From the NCBI GenBank assembly GCA_017463865.1, contig JAFTOI010000016.1, forward strand, positions 1-49,275: 49,275 nucleotides of DNA, written 5' to 3'. The notes beneath the pieces are model-generated. The model did no database searches and had not been told where the DNA came from. It was given only the letters and a program-made list of their open reading frames with translations. Positions 8,431-15,991 of this stretch are shown one piece after another (the stretch's first letter is position 1; each line of letters starts with the position of its first letter). The stretch comes from Clostridia bacterium (lineage in GTDB: Bacteria > Bacillota > Clostridia > Oscillospirales > CAG-272). Both the position numbers and the translations under genes were made by a program.

Positions 8431-9918
8431 ATGAGCGAATACCTCAACAACGAAAACCAAACCAACAACCAGACCGGCGAGCAGAACGCCGCGCAGTCCG
8501 CGCCGCAGGCACAGCCTCAGCAGCAGAGCTGGAGCAACACCGGCAGCTGGACGACCGGCAGTCAGCAGACGCAGTATCAGAATCAGACCCAAAATCAGTC
8601 TTATCAGAATCAGGCCTACAACCCCTATGGTCAGGGCTACAGTGCTTACACCGCGCCGCAGCCTCAGCAGAAGCCGAAGAAGGAGAAAAAGGCCGGTATC
8701 AGCGCCGCGCTTGTGGCCTGCCTGCTGGTCGGATGCCTTGTCCTCGGCGCCGGCGCCGGTGTGGGCGGTGCGCTGCTGGTCAGCAGCTTTGACCGTACCA
8801 TTGCGCAAACCGATCAGGCCGACCCGTCTGTCGTCGGCGATCCCGCCGAGACCACGAACCAGACGGTCACGACGCCAGACGGCGGCGTCGCGACCTTCAA
8901 CAAGAGCGAGGGCACGACGGTCGTCATCGACCGCACCGGCATTGGCTCGGCCAACGGTGTGACCAAGAGCTTCACCGAGGTGGTTGCGGCTGTCAAGGAT
9001 TCGGTCGTGGAGATCACCACCGAGACGGTCGTCCGCGGCAGCCGTTTCTCGCAGTATGTTACCAGCGGTGCGGGCTCGGGCGTCATCATCGCCAAGGAAG
9101 GCTATGTGATCACCAATCACCACGTCATCAGCGATGCAGACAACATCATCGTCCGTACGACTGACGGCACCGAGTACACGGCGACGCTTGTTGGTTCCGA
9201 CGCGGCCAGCGATGTCGCTGTCCTCAAGATCGATCCCGCCGGCGCGGCGCTGACGGTTGCAACCCTCGGCGACAGCTCCAAGCTGCTGGTCGGTGAGGAC
9301 GCCATCGCCATCGGCAACCCGCTCGGCTCGCTGGGCGGCACGGTGACCAACGGCATCATCAGCGCTCTTGACCGTGAGATCACCATCGACGGCGAGTCGA
9401 TGCGCCTGCTGCAGACCAATGCGGCCGTCAACCCCGGCAACTCGGGCGGCGGTCTGTTCAACCTTGCCGGCGAGCTGATCGGCATTGTCAATGCAAAGTC
9501 CTCGGGCGAGGATGTGGAGGGCCTCGGCTTTGCTATCCCGATCAACACCGCTGAAGAGATCGCCGCACAGCTGATCGAGTACGGCTACGTCCGCGGCCGT
9601 GTTGACATTGGACTCAGCCTGATCGACATCACCAACATGTTCGATCTCTTTGCCTACGGCCTCAGCACCCCCGGCGTCTATGTCTATGAGTCGCCCTACA
9701 ACGACCAGATCAAGTCCGGCGACCGCATCCAGGCCGTCAACGGCGTCGCCGTCACCAGCGCCGCCGAGGTCAAGGCCGCTTACCGCGACTGCGCTGTCGG
9801 CGATGTGATCAAGGTCAGCATCGTCCGCGGCAACAAGGTCATCGAGGTCGATGTCACCCTGCGTGAGCTCGTCCCCACCTCCACCGGTGTCGAGTTCGAG
9901 ACCGACGCGAACAAGTAA
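8431..9918 (+). CDS. HtrA/DegP-family membrane-anchored serine protease
   Basis: Surface quality-control protease of 495 residues. Order: an unusual N/Q/Y/G-rich cytosolic segment (about 1-78), a Lys cluster, one membrane segment (about 86-112), a trypsin-like domain with the triad His231 (TNHHV), Asp261 (ASDVAVLKID) and Ser338 (NPGNSGGG), and a C-terminal PDZ domain. The ATG at 8431 follows a strong AAGGAGGA; an upstream in-frame ATG at 8356 lacks a ribosome site and would overlap the -10. An OmpR-type regulator and kinase follow, as with B. subtilis htrA and CssRS, suggesting envelope-stress control. Degradation of misfolded exported proteins is known for the family; specific targets here are unknown. 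Confidence 0.95.
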   Translation: MSEYLNNENQTNNQTGEQNAAQSAPQAQPQQQSWSNTGSWTTGSQQTQYQNQTQNQSYQNQAYNPYGQGYSAYTAPQPQQKPKKEKKAGISAALVACLLVGCLVLGAGAGVGGALLVSSFDRTIAQTDQADPSVVGDPAETTNQTVTTPDGGVATFNKSEGTTVVIDRTGIGSANGVTKSFTEVVAAVKDSVVEITTETVVRGSRFSQYVTSGAGSGVIIAKEGYVITNHHVISDADNIIVRTTDGTEYTATLVGSDAASDVAVLKIDPAGAALTVATLGDSSKLLVGEDAIAIGNPLGSLGGTVTNGIISALDREITIDGESMRLLQTNAAVNPGNSGGGLFNLAGELIGIVNAKSSGEDVEGLGFAIPINTAEEIAAQLIEYGYVRGRVDIGLSLIDITNMFDLFAYGLSTPGVYVYESPYNDQIKSGDRIQAVNGVAVTSAAEVKAAYRDCAVGDVIKVSIVRGNKVIEVDVTLRELVPTSTGVEFETDANK

Positions 9919-9950
9919 ACCAATATCCATTCGCGCAAGCTAAACAAAGC

Positions 9951-10020
9951 TGTCATTCTGAGCGCAGCGAAGAATCTTTTCCTCAACAAAGATGCTTCGC
10001 CCGGCGGCTCAGCATGATAC
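9951..10020. repeat. Palindromic intergenic repeat, TCATTCTGAGCG family, copy 1
   Basis: Starts with TGTCATTCTGAGCGCAGCG and ends with an imperfect reverse complement (GGCTCAGCATGAT). The centre is GAATCTTTTCCTCAACAAAGATGC. A second copy is at 39297-39370. Both lie just downstream of genes. MITE- or REP-like; no coding capacity. Confidence 0.8.
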
Positions 10021-10040
10021 GCCCGTTCGGCAGCGCCAAA

Positions 10041-10075
10041 AAGGGGCGTTTTTGCAAACGCCCCTTGCATTTTTC
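10041..10075 (+). terminator. Rho-independent terminator of htrA
   Basis: Stem AAGGGGCGTTT / AAACGCCCCTT (11 base pairs, loop TTGC) followed by GCATTTTT. Its 3' arm overlaps the -35 of the next promoter. Confidence 0.8.
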
Positions 10076-10093
10076 GGCGAGATTCGTTATAAT
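10065..10093 (+). promoter_or_regulatory. SigA-type promoter of the two-component operon
   Basis: TTGCAT (10065-10070), 17-base spacer, TATAAT (10088-10093), 30 bases ahead of the response regulator ATG. The -35 lies inside the 3' arm and tail of the htrA terminator. Confidence 0.8.
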
Positions 10094-10123
10094 AAAAACA
10101 GATCCCATCACAGGAGGAACACC

Positions 10124-10819
10124 ATGTACCACATCCTGATCGTTGACGACGAGGAACACATCCGTGCCATCGTCCGCAAATACGCCGAGTTCGAGGGGCA
10201 CACCGTCACCGAGGCGGCAGACGGCATGGAGGCCGTCCGTCTCTGCCGGCGGGAGCAGTTCGACATCATTATCATGGACGTGATGATGCCGGAGCTGGAC
10301 GGCTTCTCGGCCTGCAGCGAGATCCGCAAGTTTTCGCAGACGCCGATCATCATGCTCTCGGCCCGCGGCGAGGAGTATGATAAGATCAACGGCTTCCAGC
10401 TGGGGGTCGACGACTATGTTGTCAAGCCTTTCTCCCCCAAGGAGCTGATGCTGCGGGTGGGGGCTGTCATGGCCCGTGCTTCGCGGCAGAGCGCTGTGCC
10501 CGAGCGGCCCCGGAACGAGGTCATCGAGTTCGACGGAGGCGGACTGCGGGCTGACGTGACCGCCCGGCTGGTCTACATCGACGGCCAGCGGGTCGACATG
10601 TCCCCGAAGGAGTACGACCTCTTCTTCTACATGCTCAAGAACCGCAACATTGCCCTCTCCCGCGAGAAGCTGATCTGCGAGGTCTGGGGCTACGATTTCT
10701 ACGGCGACGCGCGGACGCTGGACACGCACATCAAGCTGCTGCGCAAGAGCCTGGGCCGCTACAGCAGCTATATCGCAACGCTGCGGGGCGTGGGGTATCG
10801 CTTTGAAGCAGACGCATAA
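10124..10819 (+). CDS. OmpR/PhoB-family response regulator
   Basis: DNA-binding half of a two-component system, 231 residues. The receiver domain (about 1-120) has acidic Asp8/Asp9, phospho-acceptor Asp52 in IIIMDVMMPE, and the conserved Lys in VKPFSPKEL. The C-terminal winged helix (about 130-230) includes SPKEYDLFFYMLKN and RTLDTHIKLLRKSL. The ATG at 10124 has a GGAGG site seven bases upstream. The kinase gene overlaps its end by 17 bases. It lies between htrA and a sortase, so envelope or surface genes are likely targets (inference). The exact orthologue is not clear, so no gene symbol is given. Confidence 0.95.
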   Translation: MYHILIVDDEEHIRAIVRKYAEFEGHTVTEAADGMEAVRLCRREQFDIIIMDVMMPELDGFSACSEIRKFSQTPIIMLSARGEEYDKINGFQLGVDDYVVKPFSPKELMLRVGAVMARASRQSAVPERPRNEVIEFDGGGLRADVTARLVYIDGQRVDMSPKEYDLFFYMLKNRNIALSREKLICEVWGYDFYGDARTLDTHIKLLRKSLGRYSSYIATLRGVGYRFEADA

Positions 10820-12305
10820 GCACCGCCGCGCCGGGATCAAGTGGAAGCTGTTCGGCTTTTTTGCGCTGTTCGTAGCTGTTGTGGTGGCGCTGATCTGGAT
10901 TTTTCAGATTTTGCTGCTCGATGATTTCTATGAGTCGATCAAGCGCCGCGAGCTGACCTCGACTGCCGACGCGCTGGCTGAGGCGGTGGCCGATCCTGCG
11001 CGGGTCGGCCAGCTGGACGAGCTGCTGGCCTATTACGCTGTCCACTATGACCTTTGCGCCGATATCTACCGCGTCGAGGGCACCCGCGCCCGGGTGGTCG
11101 CCAGTGCCGATGTTATCACCGGCTGTGTCCTGCACAACATCACCGACCGCGAGCGCAGTCAGCTCTACGAGGCCGCCGTGCAGGCGGGGGGCAGCTACAT
11201 GGAGGCGGTCTCCTTCGACTCCTTCAACCGTTATGTGGGTGAGGGCTACAAGGTTGCTGAGCCCTCTGGCAACATCGCGGGGACGATCTATGTGCAGCTG
11301 GCCGAGGCGGCTGACGGGACGGCGTATATTATCATGCTCAACGCCGCGCTGGCGCCTGTGTCGGCGACAGTCGACACGCTGCGCGTGCAGCTGATCGTAC
11401 TGTCGGCCATTCTGCTGACCTTCGCCCTGCTGCTGGCTTTTGTTATCTCGCGCGCCATCACCCGGCCGATTACCCGCATTGGCGACGCGGCGAAGCGCTT
11501 CGCCGCCGGGCAGTACGACACCGACTTCGTCGGGGGCGGCTACCGCGAGGTCGACGACCTTGCCGACACGCTCAACTACGCTTCGGCCGAGGTGTCGAAA
11601 TCCGACCGCCTGCAGAAGGAGCTGATTGCCAACATCTCCCACGACCTGCGCACGCCGCTGACCATGATCCGCGGCTACGCCGAGGTCATGCGCGACATTC
11701 CCGGCGAGAACACGCCTGAGAATGTGCAGGTCATCATCGATGAGTCCAACCGCCTCACGGAGCTGGTCGGCGATCTGCTCGACCTCTCCCGCATCGAGGC
11801 CGGCACCCGCGCGCCTAAACCCGAGTGCTTCAACCTCACCCAGACGGTGCATGATGTGATGGGGCGCTACACCAAGCTGACCGAAAAGGACGGCTACACC
11901 ATCACCTTTGCTGCCGAGCGCGATGTTTACGTCACCGCCGACCGCACCATGCTGCTGCAGGTGGTCTACAACCTCATCAACAACGCCATCAACTACAGCG
12001 GCGAGGCGCGTACCGTTCGTGTCGTGCAGGAGACGCAGGCCGGCCGCGTCCGCATCGCCGTCACCGACAACGGCGCGGGCATCGCCCCCGACCAGCTGCC
12101 GCTGATCTGGGATCGCTACTACAAGGTCGACCGCGTCCACCGCCGTGCCATGGTTGGCACGGGGCTTGGGTTGTCGATCGTCAAACACATCCTCGATGCG
12201 CACGGCGCGGCCTACGGCGTCGACAGTACGCTGGGGGTGGGGAGCACCTTCTGGTTCGCGCTGGACGAGACGCCGCCGGCTGACCCTGACGCGGCCGAAT
12301 TGTAA
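10803..12305 (+). CDS. Sensor histidine kinase
   Basis: Membrane partner of the preceding regulator, 500 residues. Seen: membrane segment about 13-38, an extracytoplasmic sensor region to about 195, a second membrane segment about 195-217, HAMP (RPITRIGDAAKRFAAG), the phospho-acceptor His280 in NISHDLRTPLTMIRGY, and an ATPase domain with NLINNAINYS, DNGAGI and GTGLGLSIVK. The start is probably TTG at 10803, inside the end of the regulator gene; a later GTG at about 10841 would trim the tail ahead of the first membrane helix. The signal it senses is unknown. Confidence 0.93.
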   Translation: MKQTHKHRRAGIKWKLFGFFALFVAVVVALIWIFQILLLDDFYESIKRRELTSTADALAEAVADPARVGQLDELLAYYAVHYDLCADIYRVEGTRARVVASADVITGCVLHNITDRERSQLYEAAVQAGGSYMEAVSFDSFNRYVGEGYKVAEPSGNIAGTIYVQLAEAADGTAYIIMLNAALAPVSATVDTLRVQLIVLSAILLTFALLLAFVISRAITRPITRIGDAAKRFAAGQYDTDFVGGGYREVDDLADTLNYASAEVSKSDRLQKELIANISHDLRTPLTMIRGYAEVMRDIPGENTPENVQVIIDESNRLTELVGDLLDLSRIEAGTRAPKPECFNLTQTVHDVMGRYTKLTEKDGYTITFAAERDVYVTADRTMLLQVVYNLINNAINYSGEARTVRVVQETQAGRVRIAVTDNGAGIAPDQLPLIWDRYYKVDRVHRRAMVGTGLGLSIVKHILDAHGAAYGVDSTLGVGSTFWFALDETPPADPDAAEL

Positions 12306-12333
12306 CAATTCGGAGAATATTCGCGCAAGCCTC

Positions 12334-12362
12334 TTGTTTTTGCCGCCGGAATTCGGTATAAT
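12334..12362 (+). promoter_or_regulatory. SigA-type promoter of the sortase operon
   Basis: TTGTTT (12334-12339), 17-base spacer, TATAAT (12357-12362), 43 bases before the sortase ATG. It makes sortase, rlmA-like, glycosyltransferase and methyltransferase a transcription unit separable from the two-component genes. Confidence 0.75.
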
Positions 12363-12405
12363 AAAAAAGAAGTAATGCAACCACCACCGAAAGGGATCCG
12401 ATTCT

Positions 12406-13422
12406 ATGCCTTTATTCAAGCGAAGGGCGGCTGAGCCGCCGGCCGACGAGGATGTATTCCTCGACGAAGCCCTTGACGCGCACAACAGTATATTTCTCAG
12501 CTCGCTGGAAGAGCTGACGCCCGATGACCTCGCACCCGCAAAAAAGCCGACGCTGTATGACCGTGTCTACAACGGCATTCGCACGCTGCTGATGGTGGTC
12601 TGCGCCTGCGTTTTCTGCTACTGCCTCTGGATGCTGGTGGATACGCAGGTGCAGAGCGCGGCCACCGGCAGCTTCTACGAGGATCTTGCCGGGCAGATCT
12701 TCGCCGATGAGGCCGATCTGCCGGGCACCGGCATTACCCGCATGATCCAGCCGACGTCCGAGTCGGCACTGCCCGTCTTCGCCGACGCGCAGCTGGCCGA
12801 GGACACCGCCGATCTGCCCGGCGTGACGGCCACCAAAACCTACAACCTCGAGCTCGAGCGCATGAAGGCCTTCCTCTCTGACTTGTGCGCCGAGAACCCC
12901 GACGTCTTCGGCTACATCCGCATCGACGGGACGGCCATCTCCTATCCGCTGGTCAAGGGGCGGGATGACGAGTATTATCTCCACCACCAGTCGAACGGCC
13001 AGCCCAGTGTTTCCGGCGCCATCTACGCCGACACGCGCTGCAATACGAACCTGCTCGAGGACCGCAACCTCATCCTCTACGGCCACAACATGACCAACGG
13101 GACGATGTTCAACAATGTCACCAAGTTCTTCGACAGCAATGTTTTCTACAACACGAAGATCGTCATCTACACCTTTGACGGCATCTACACCTACGAGCCC
13201 TTCGCTATCTTCAGCACCAACGCGCGCTACCCCTATTTCACGACCTATTTTCCCGAGCCGCAGACGATGATCGACTTCTGCAATCAGATGCAGGCCAACT
13301 CCCGCCACAACCGCGGGCTGACCTTCACCGGTGACGAGCAGCTGCTGACCCTGTCGACCTGCACCAACCTCGGCGACGGGCGGTACGCGCTCCACGCGCG
13401 GCTGATCAAGGTCGAGCAGTGA
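12406..13422 (+). CDS. Class B sortase
   Basis: Membrane transpeptidase that cuts a sorting signal on exported proteins and links them to the cell wall or builds pili. 338 residues: a cytosolic N-terminus of about 55, one membrane segment (about 57-77), an extracytoplasmic linker, then the catalytic domain with His227 (LYGHNM), Cys319 (TLSTCTN) and Arg326 (DGRYALHARL). The YxxY/DDEYYLHHQ region and the spacing fit class B. No substrate with a sorting signal is in the window, so its target is unknown. ATG at 12406 with a GAAAGGGA site. The long acidic N-terminus is a mild oddity. Confidence 0.92.
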   Translation: MPLFKRRAAEPPADEDVFLDEALDAHNSIFLSSLEELTPDDLAPAKKPTLYDRVYNGIRTLLMVVCACVFCYCLWMLVDTQVQSAATGSFYEDLAGQIFADEADLPGTGITRMIQPTSESALPVFADAQLAEDTADLPGVTATKTYNLELERMKAFLSDLCAENPDVFGYIRIDGTAISYPLVKGRDDEYYLHHQSNGQPSVSGAIYADTRCNTNLLEDRNLILYGHNMTNGTMFNNVTKFFDSNVFYNTKIVIYTFDGIYTYEPFAIFSTNARYPYFTTYFPEPQTMIDFCNQMQANSRHNRGLTFTGDEQLLTLSTCTNLGDGRYALHARLIKVEQ

Positions 13423-13432
13423 GGACATTCCG

Positions 13433-14275
13433 ATGATACACGACACCATTCTGGCCGCCCTTCGCTGTCCCAAATGCGGGGAGGCCGTGAGCTTTGACGG
13501 GCGCAGCCTCTTCTGTGCCGGCGCGCGCCGGCACTGCTACGACGCGGCTGCGTCGGGCTACGTCAACCTTGCCCCCGAGCACCGCGCCGGCGGCGACAGC
13601 CGCGAGGCGGTGCGGGCCCGCACTGCCTTCCTCGGGCGGGGCTATTATGCGCCGGTGGCCGAGGCCATCGAGGCACTGGCGGGCGAATACGCCCGGCCGG
13701 GCGCCCAACGGGAGCGGCCGCTCCTCTGCGACGCCGGCTGTGGGGAAGGATACTACACCGGGCGGCTGGCCAAATACGGTCCGGTCTGCGGGTTCGATCT
13801 CTCCCGCGCCGCTGTTGAGGCGGGCGCGAAGGCGGCCCGGCGAGAGGGGCTTGACGCTTTCTACGCCGTTGCCGGGCTCTACAGCCTGCCGCTTCGGGAT
13901 GGGAGCGTTGATTTTATGCTCAACCACTTCGCCCCCTGCGCTGAGGCTGAGTTCTGCCGTGTCCTGCAGCCTGGCGGTGTGCTGGTGGTCGGCGCGGCGG
14001 GGGAGGATCATCTCCTCGGCCTCAAGCGTGCGATCTACGACACCCCCGTGCGCAACGAGGTCCGCGCCGACCTGCCGGCCGGCATGGCGCTGATCGAGCG
14101 CCGCACCGTCCGCGAGAACATCCGCATCGAGGGCCAGGCCGACATTGCCGCCCTCTTTGCCATGACCCCCTACTATTACCGAACAAGCGAAGCCGACCGC
14201 GCCAAGCTGGCCGCGCTGGATACGCTCGAGACTGAAATCGAGGTCGACCTGACGGTGTACCGCCGGGACGCCTGA
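13433..14275 (+). CDS. rlmA: RlmA-like 23S rRNA (guanine-N1) methyltransferase
   Basis: SAM-dependent methyltransferase with an N-terminal zinc finger, 280 residues. Seen: Cys12, Cys15, Cys28 and His34/Cys35 form the zinc site; then YDAAASGYVNLA; the SAM motif LCDAGCGEGYYTG; DGSVDFMLNHFAP; and a C-terminal MTPYYYRTSEAD. These are typical of RlmA(I)/RlmA(II), which methylate G745 or G748 in helix 35 of 23S rRNA; RlmA(II) type affects tylosin response in Gram-positives. Which base is modified here cannot be told. It starts 10 bases after the sortase stop, behind GAGGA. Confidence 0.88.
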   Translation: MIHDTILAALRCPKCGEAVSFDGRSLFCAGARRHCYDAAASGYVNLAPEHRAGGDSREAVRARTAFLGRGYYAPVAEAIEALAGEYARPGAQRERPLLCDAGCGEGYYTGRLAKYGPVCGFDLSRAAVEAGAKAARREGLDAFYAVAGLYSLPLRDGSVDFMLNHFAPCAEAEFCRVLQPGGVLVVGAAGEDHLLGLKRAIYDTPVRNEVRADLPAGMALIERRTVRENIRIEGQADIAALFAMTPYYYRTSEADRAKLAALDTLETEIEVDLTVYRRDA

Positions 14276-14288
14276 AAGGACTGACACC

Positions 14289-15005
14289 ATGAAAATTTCG
14301 CTCTGCATCCCCATGTACAACGAGACGTCGATCATCGCCGACACTGCGCGGACGCTGGTCGACTACATGACTGCCCATTTCCCGGGCGACTATGAGATTC
14401 TCTTCTCGGACGACGGCTCGACTGATAGCTCGGCCGACGTTGTGCGCGGGCTTGATCTGCCCGGCGTGCGCGTGGTCGGCTACGAAAAGAATCGCGGCAA
14501 GGGCTGCGCCGTCCGCACTGCGCTGCTGGCCGCCGAGGGGGACATCGTCATGTTCACCGACGCCGATCTTGCCTACGGCACTGACGTGATCGCGCGCGTC
14601 GTCGAGACTTTTGAGAAGAATCCCGCGTCGGGCATGGTCATCGGCTCGCGCAATCTCTCAGCGGACGGTTACGAGGGCTACACCCCTCTGCGCCGCCTGA
14701 TGTCGAAGGTCTACATCCGCGTGCTGTGCTTTGTCGGCGGCTTCAAGCTTAGCGATTCGCAGTGCGGCTGCAAGGCTTTCCGCCGCGACGCTGTCCACGC
14801 CATCTTCCCGCACTGTGAGGTCGACGGCTTTGCGTTTGATTTTGAGGCTATCCTCTGGGCGCAGAAGCTGGGCATCAGGATCACCGAGATGCCGGTCAAG
14901 ATCATCAACCACCGCGAGTCGAAGGTGCGCGTCCTGCGTGACACCGTCAAGATGCTGGGCGACCTGCGCAGGATGCGGAAGCGCATCGCGAAGGCGAAGG
15001 TGTGA
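14289..15005 (+). CDS. Family 2 glycosyltransferase, polyprenyl-phosphate hexose synthase type
   Basis: 238 residues, a soluble GT-A glycosyltransferase that transfers a sugar from a nucleotide donor, most likely to a polyprenyl phosphate. Seen: SLCIPMYNE at the N-terminus, SDDGSTDSS, the nucleotide-binding TDADLAYGTD, and FRRDAVHAIFP with DGFAFDFE. These match the dolichyl-phosphate beta-glucosyltransferase/DPM-like group. There is no C-terminal membrane domain. Its place after a sortase suggests cell-envelope glycosylation, but the acceptor is not shown by the sequence. ATG at 14289 behind AAAGGA, 13 bases after the previous gene. Confidence 0.87.
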   Translation: MKISLCIPMYNETSIIADTARTLVDYMTAHFPGDYEILFSDDGSTDSSADVVRGLDLPGVRVVGYEKNRGKGCAVRTALLAAEGDIVMFTDADLAYGTDVIARVVETFEKNPASGMVIGSRNLSADGYEGYTPLRRLMSKVYIRVLCFVGGFKLSDSQCGCKAFRRDAVHAIFPHCEVDGFAFDFEAILWAQKLGIRITEMPVKIINHRESKVRVLRDTVKMLGDLRRMRKRIAKAKV

Positions 15006-15007
15006 GC

Positions 15008-15760
15008 ATGACCGCGAACGACAACACAACCCGCTTCGGCGACCGTGCCGATGCGTATGCGAAGGGCCGCGCCGGATACGCCGACGCGGCCATCGACTAT
15101 CTGGCGGCCATGCTCCCCGAGGGTGGCAAGGCCGCCGACATTGGCGCGGGGACGGGATTGGTCGCCGAGGCCCTGCTGGCGCGCGGCATCGAGGTCGCTG
15201 CAGTCGAGCCGAACGACGCCATGCGCGCCAAAGCTGCCGCGCGGCTTGGGCATGATCATCGCTTCGCCGCCGTCAGCGGCAGCGCCGAGGCGACCGGGCT
15301 GGCTGATGATTCGGTCGATCTGATCGTCGCCGGTTCCGCTTTCCACTGGTTCGACGCCGATGCTTTCCGGCGCGAATGTGCCCGTATCGGTAAGCCGAGC
15401 GTGGGCGTCGCGCTGCTCTATCACGTTCGCGGCGACGACGAATTTACCCGCCGCCAGTGCGAGATCTGCCGGGAATATTGCATCGGATTTTCCTCCCTTT
15501 GCAACGGCTTTACCAAGACTCTCCCCCGTCTCGACAGCTTTTTCCCCGATGGCTGGCAGCGCCTCGATTTTGATTGCCCGCTGCTCTATACACGCGACAG
15601 CTTCGTTGCGCGCAGCTTGTCCTCGTCCTACGCGCCGCCTGTTGACGATCCGCGCCACGCGAAATACCGCGCTGCCCTCGAGGCGCTGATGGACGAATTT
15701 GCCCTGCCCGAGCGATTTACCGTGTCCAATCAGACCATGCTCCTGTGGGGGCGGATCTGA
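15008..15760 (+). CDS. Class I SAM-dependent methyltransferase
   Basis: 250 residues. N-terminal TTRFGDRADAYAKGRAGY, SAM motif AADIGAGTGLVAEAL, acidic loop VEPND, and DLIVAGSAFHWFDADAFRRE mark the type-11 methyltransferase group common as a stand-alone gene in Firmicutes; small-molecule substrates are typical but unassigned here. I chose the ATG at 15008; a GTG six bases earlier overlaps the glycosyltransferase stop. Last gene before a terminator. Confidence 0.88.
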   Translation: MTANDNTTRFGDRADAYAKGRAGYADAAIDYLAAMLPEGGKAADIGAGTGLVAEALLARGIEVAAVEPNDAMRAKAAARLGHDHRFAAVSGSAEATGLADDSVDLIVAGSAFHWFDADAFRRECARIGKPSVGVALLYHVRGDDEFTRRQCEICREYCIGFSSLCNGFTKTLPRLDSFFPDGWQRLDFDCPLLYTRDSFVARSLSSSYAPPVDDPRHAKYRAALEALMDEFALPERFTVSNQTMLLWGRI

Positions 15761-15786
15761 GTCTGAATATGCCCAATTTTGCCAAG

Positions 15787-15827
15787 TCCGCGTGTCCTGC
15801 CTTTGTGCAGTTCACGCGGATATTTTT
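15787..15827 (+). terminator. Rho-independent terminator after the sortase operon
   Basis: TCCGCGTG (15787-15794) pairs with CACGCGGA (15813-15820), enclosing a small CTGC/GCAG inner stem, and is followed by TATTTTTG. It converges with the uvrA terminator. The rest of 15761-15950 is unusually AT-rich for this window and holds no gene that I can support. Confidence 0.65.
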
Positions 15828-15954
15828 GCGTTCGTGCGGGTGTTCATCAGAAGACATTCGAATGACAATCCCGACTTAATATCAAAACTATCGAATTGGC
15901 GCATTGAGTTAGATGAAGGTCGAACAAAAACAGGGTGCGCATTAGAACAAAAAC

Positions 15955-15978
15955 AGCCCATCCGAGAACGGATGGGCT
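15955..15978 (-). terminator. Rho-independent terminator of uvrA
   Basis: Perfect 10-base-pair stem AGCCCATCCG / CGGATGGGCT with an AGAA loop on the plus strand. On the minus strand it is followed by GTTTTTGTTCT. Confidence 0.9.
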
Positions 15979-15991
15979 GAATGGAGCAGAC

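Noticed and set aside
8296-9930. Minus-strand 544-codon open frame opposite htrA
   Set aside because: Gly/Asp/Leu-biased shadow; htrA on the plus strand has an intact triad and strong ribosome site.
9931-12330. Shared TTCGCGCAAGC string after htrA and after the kinase gene
   Set aside because: Only 11 bases long with no further similarity; likely chance.
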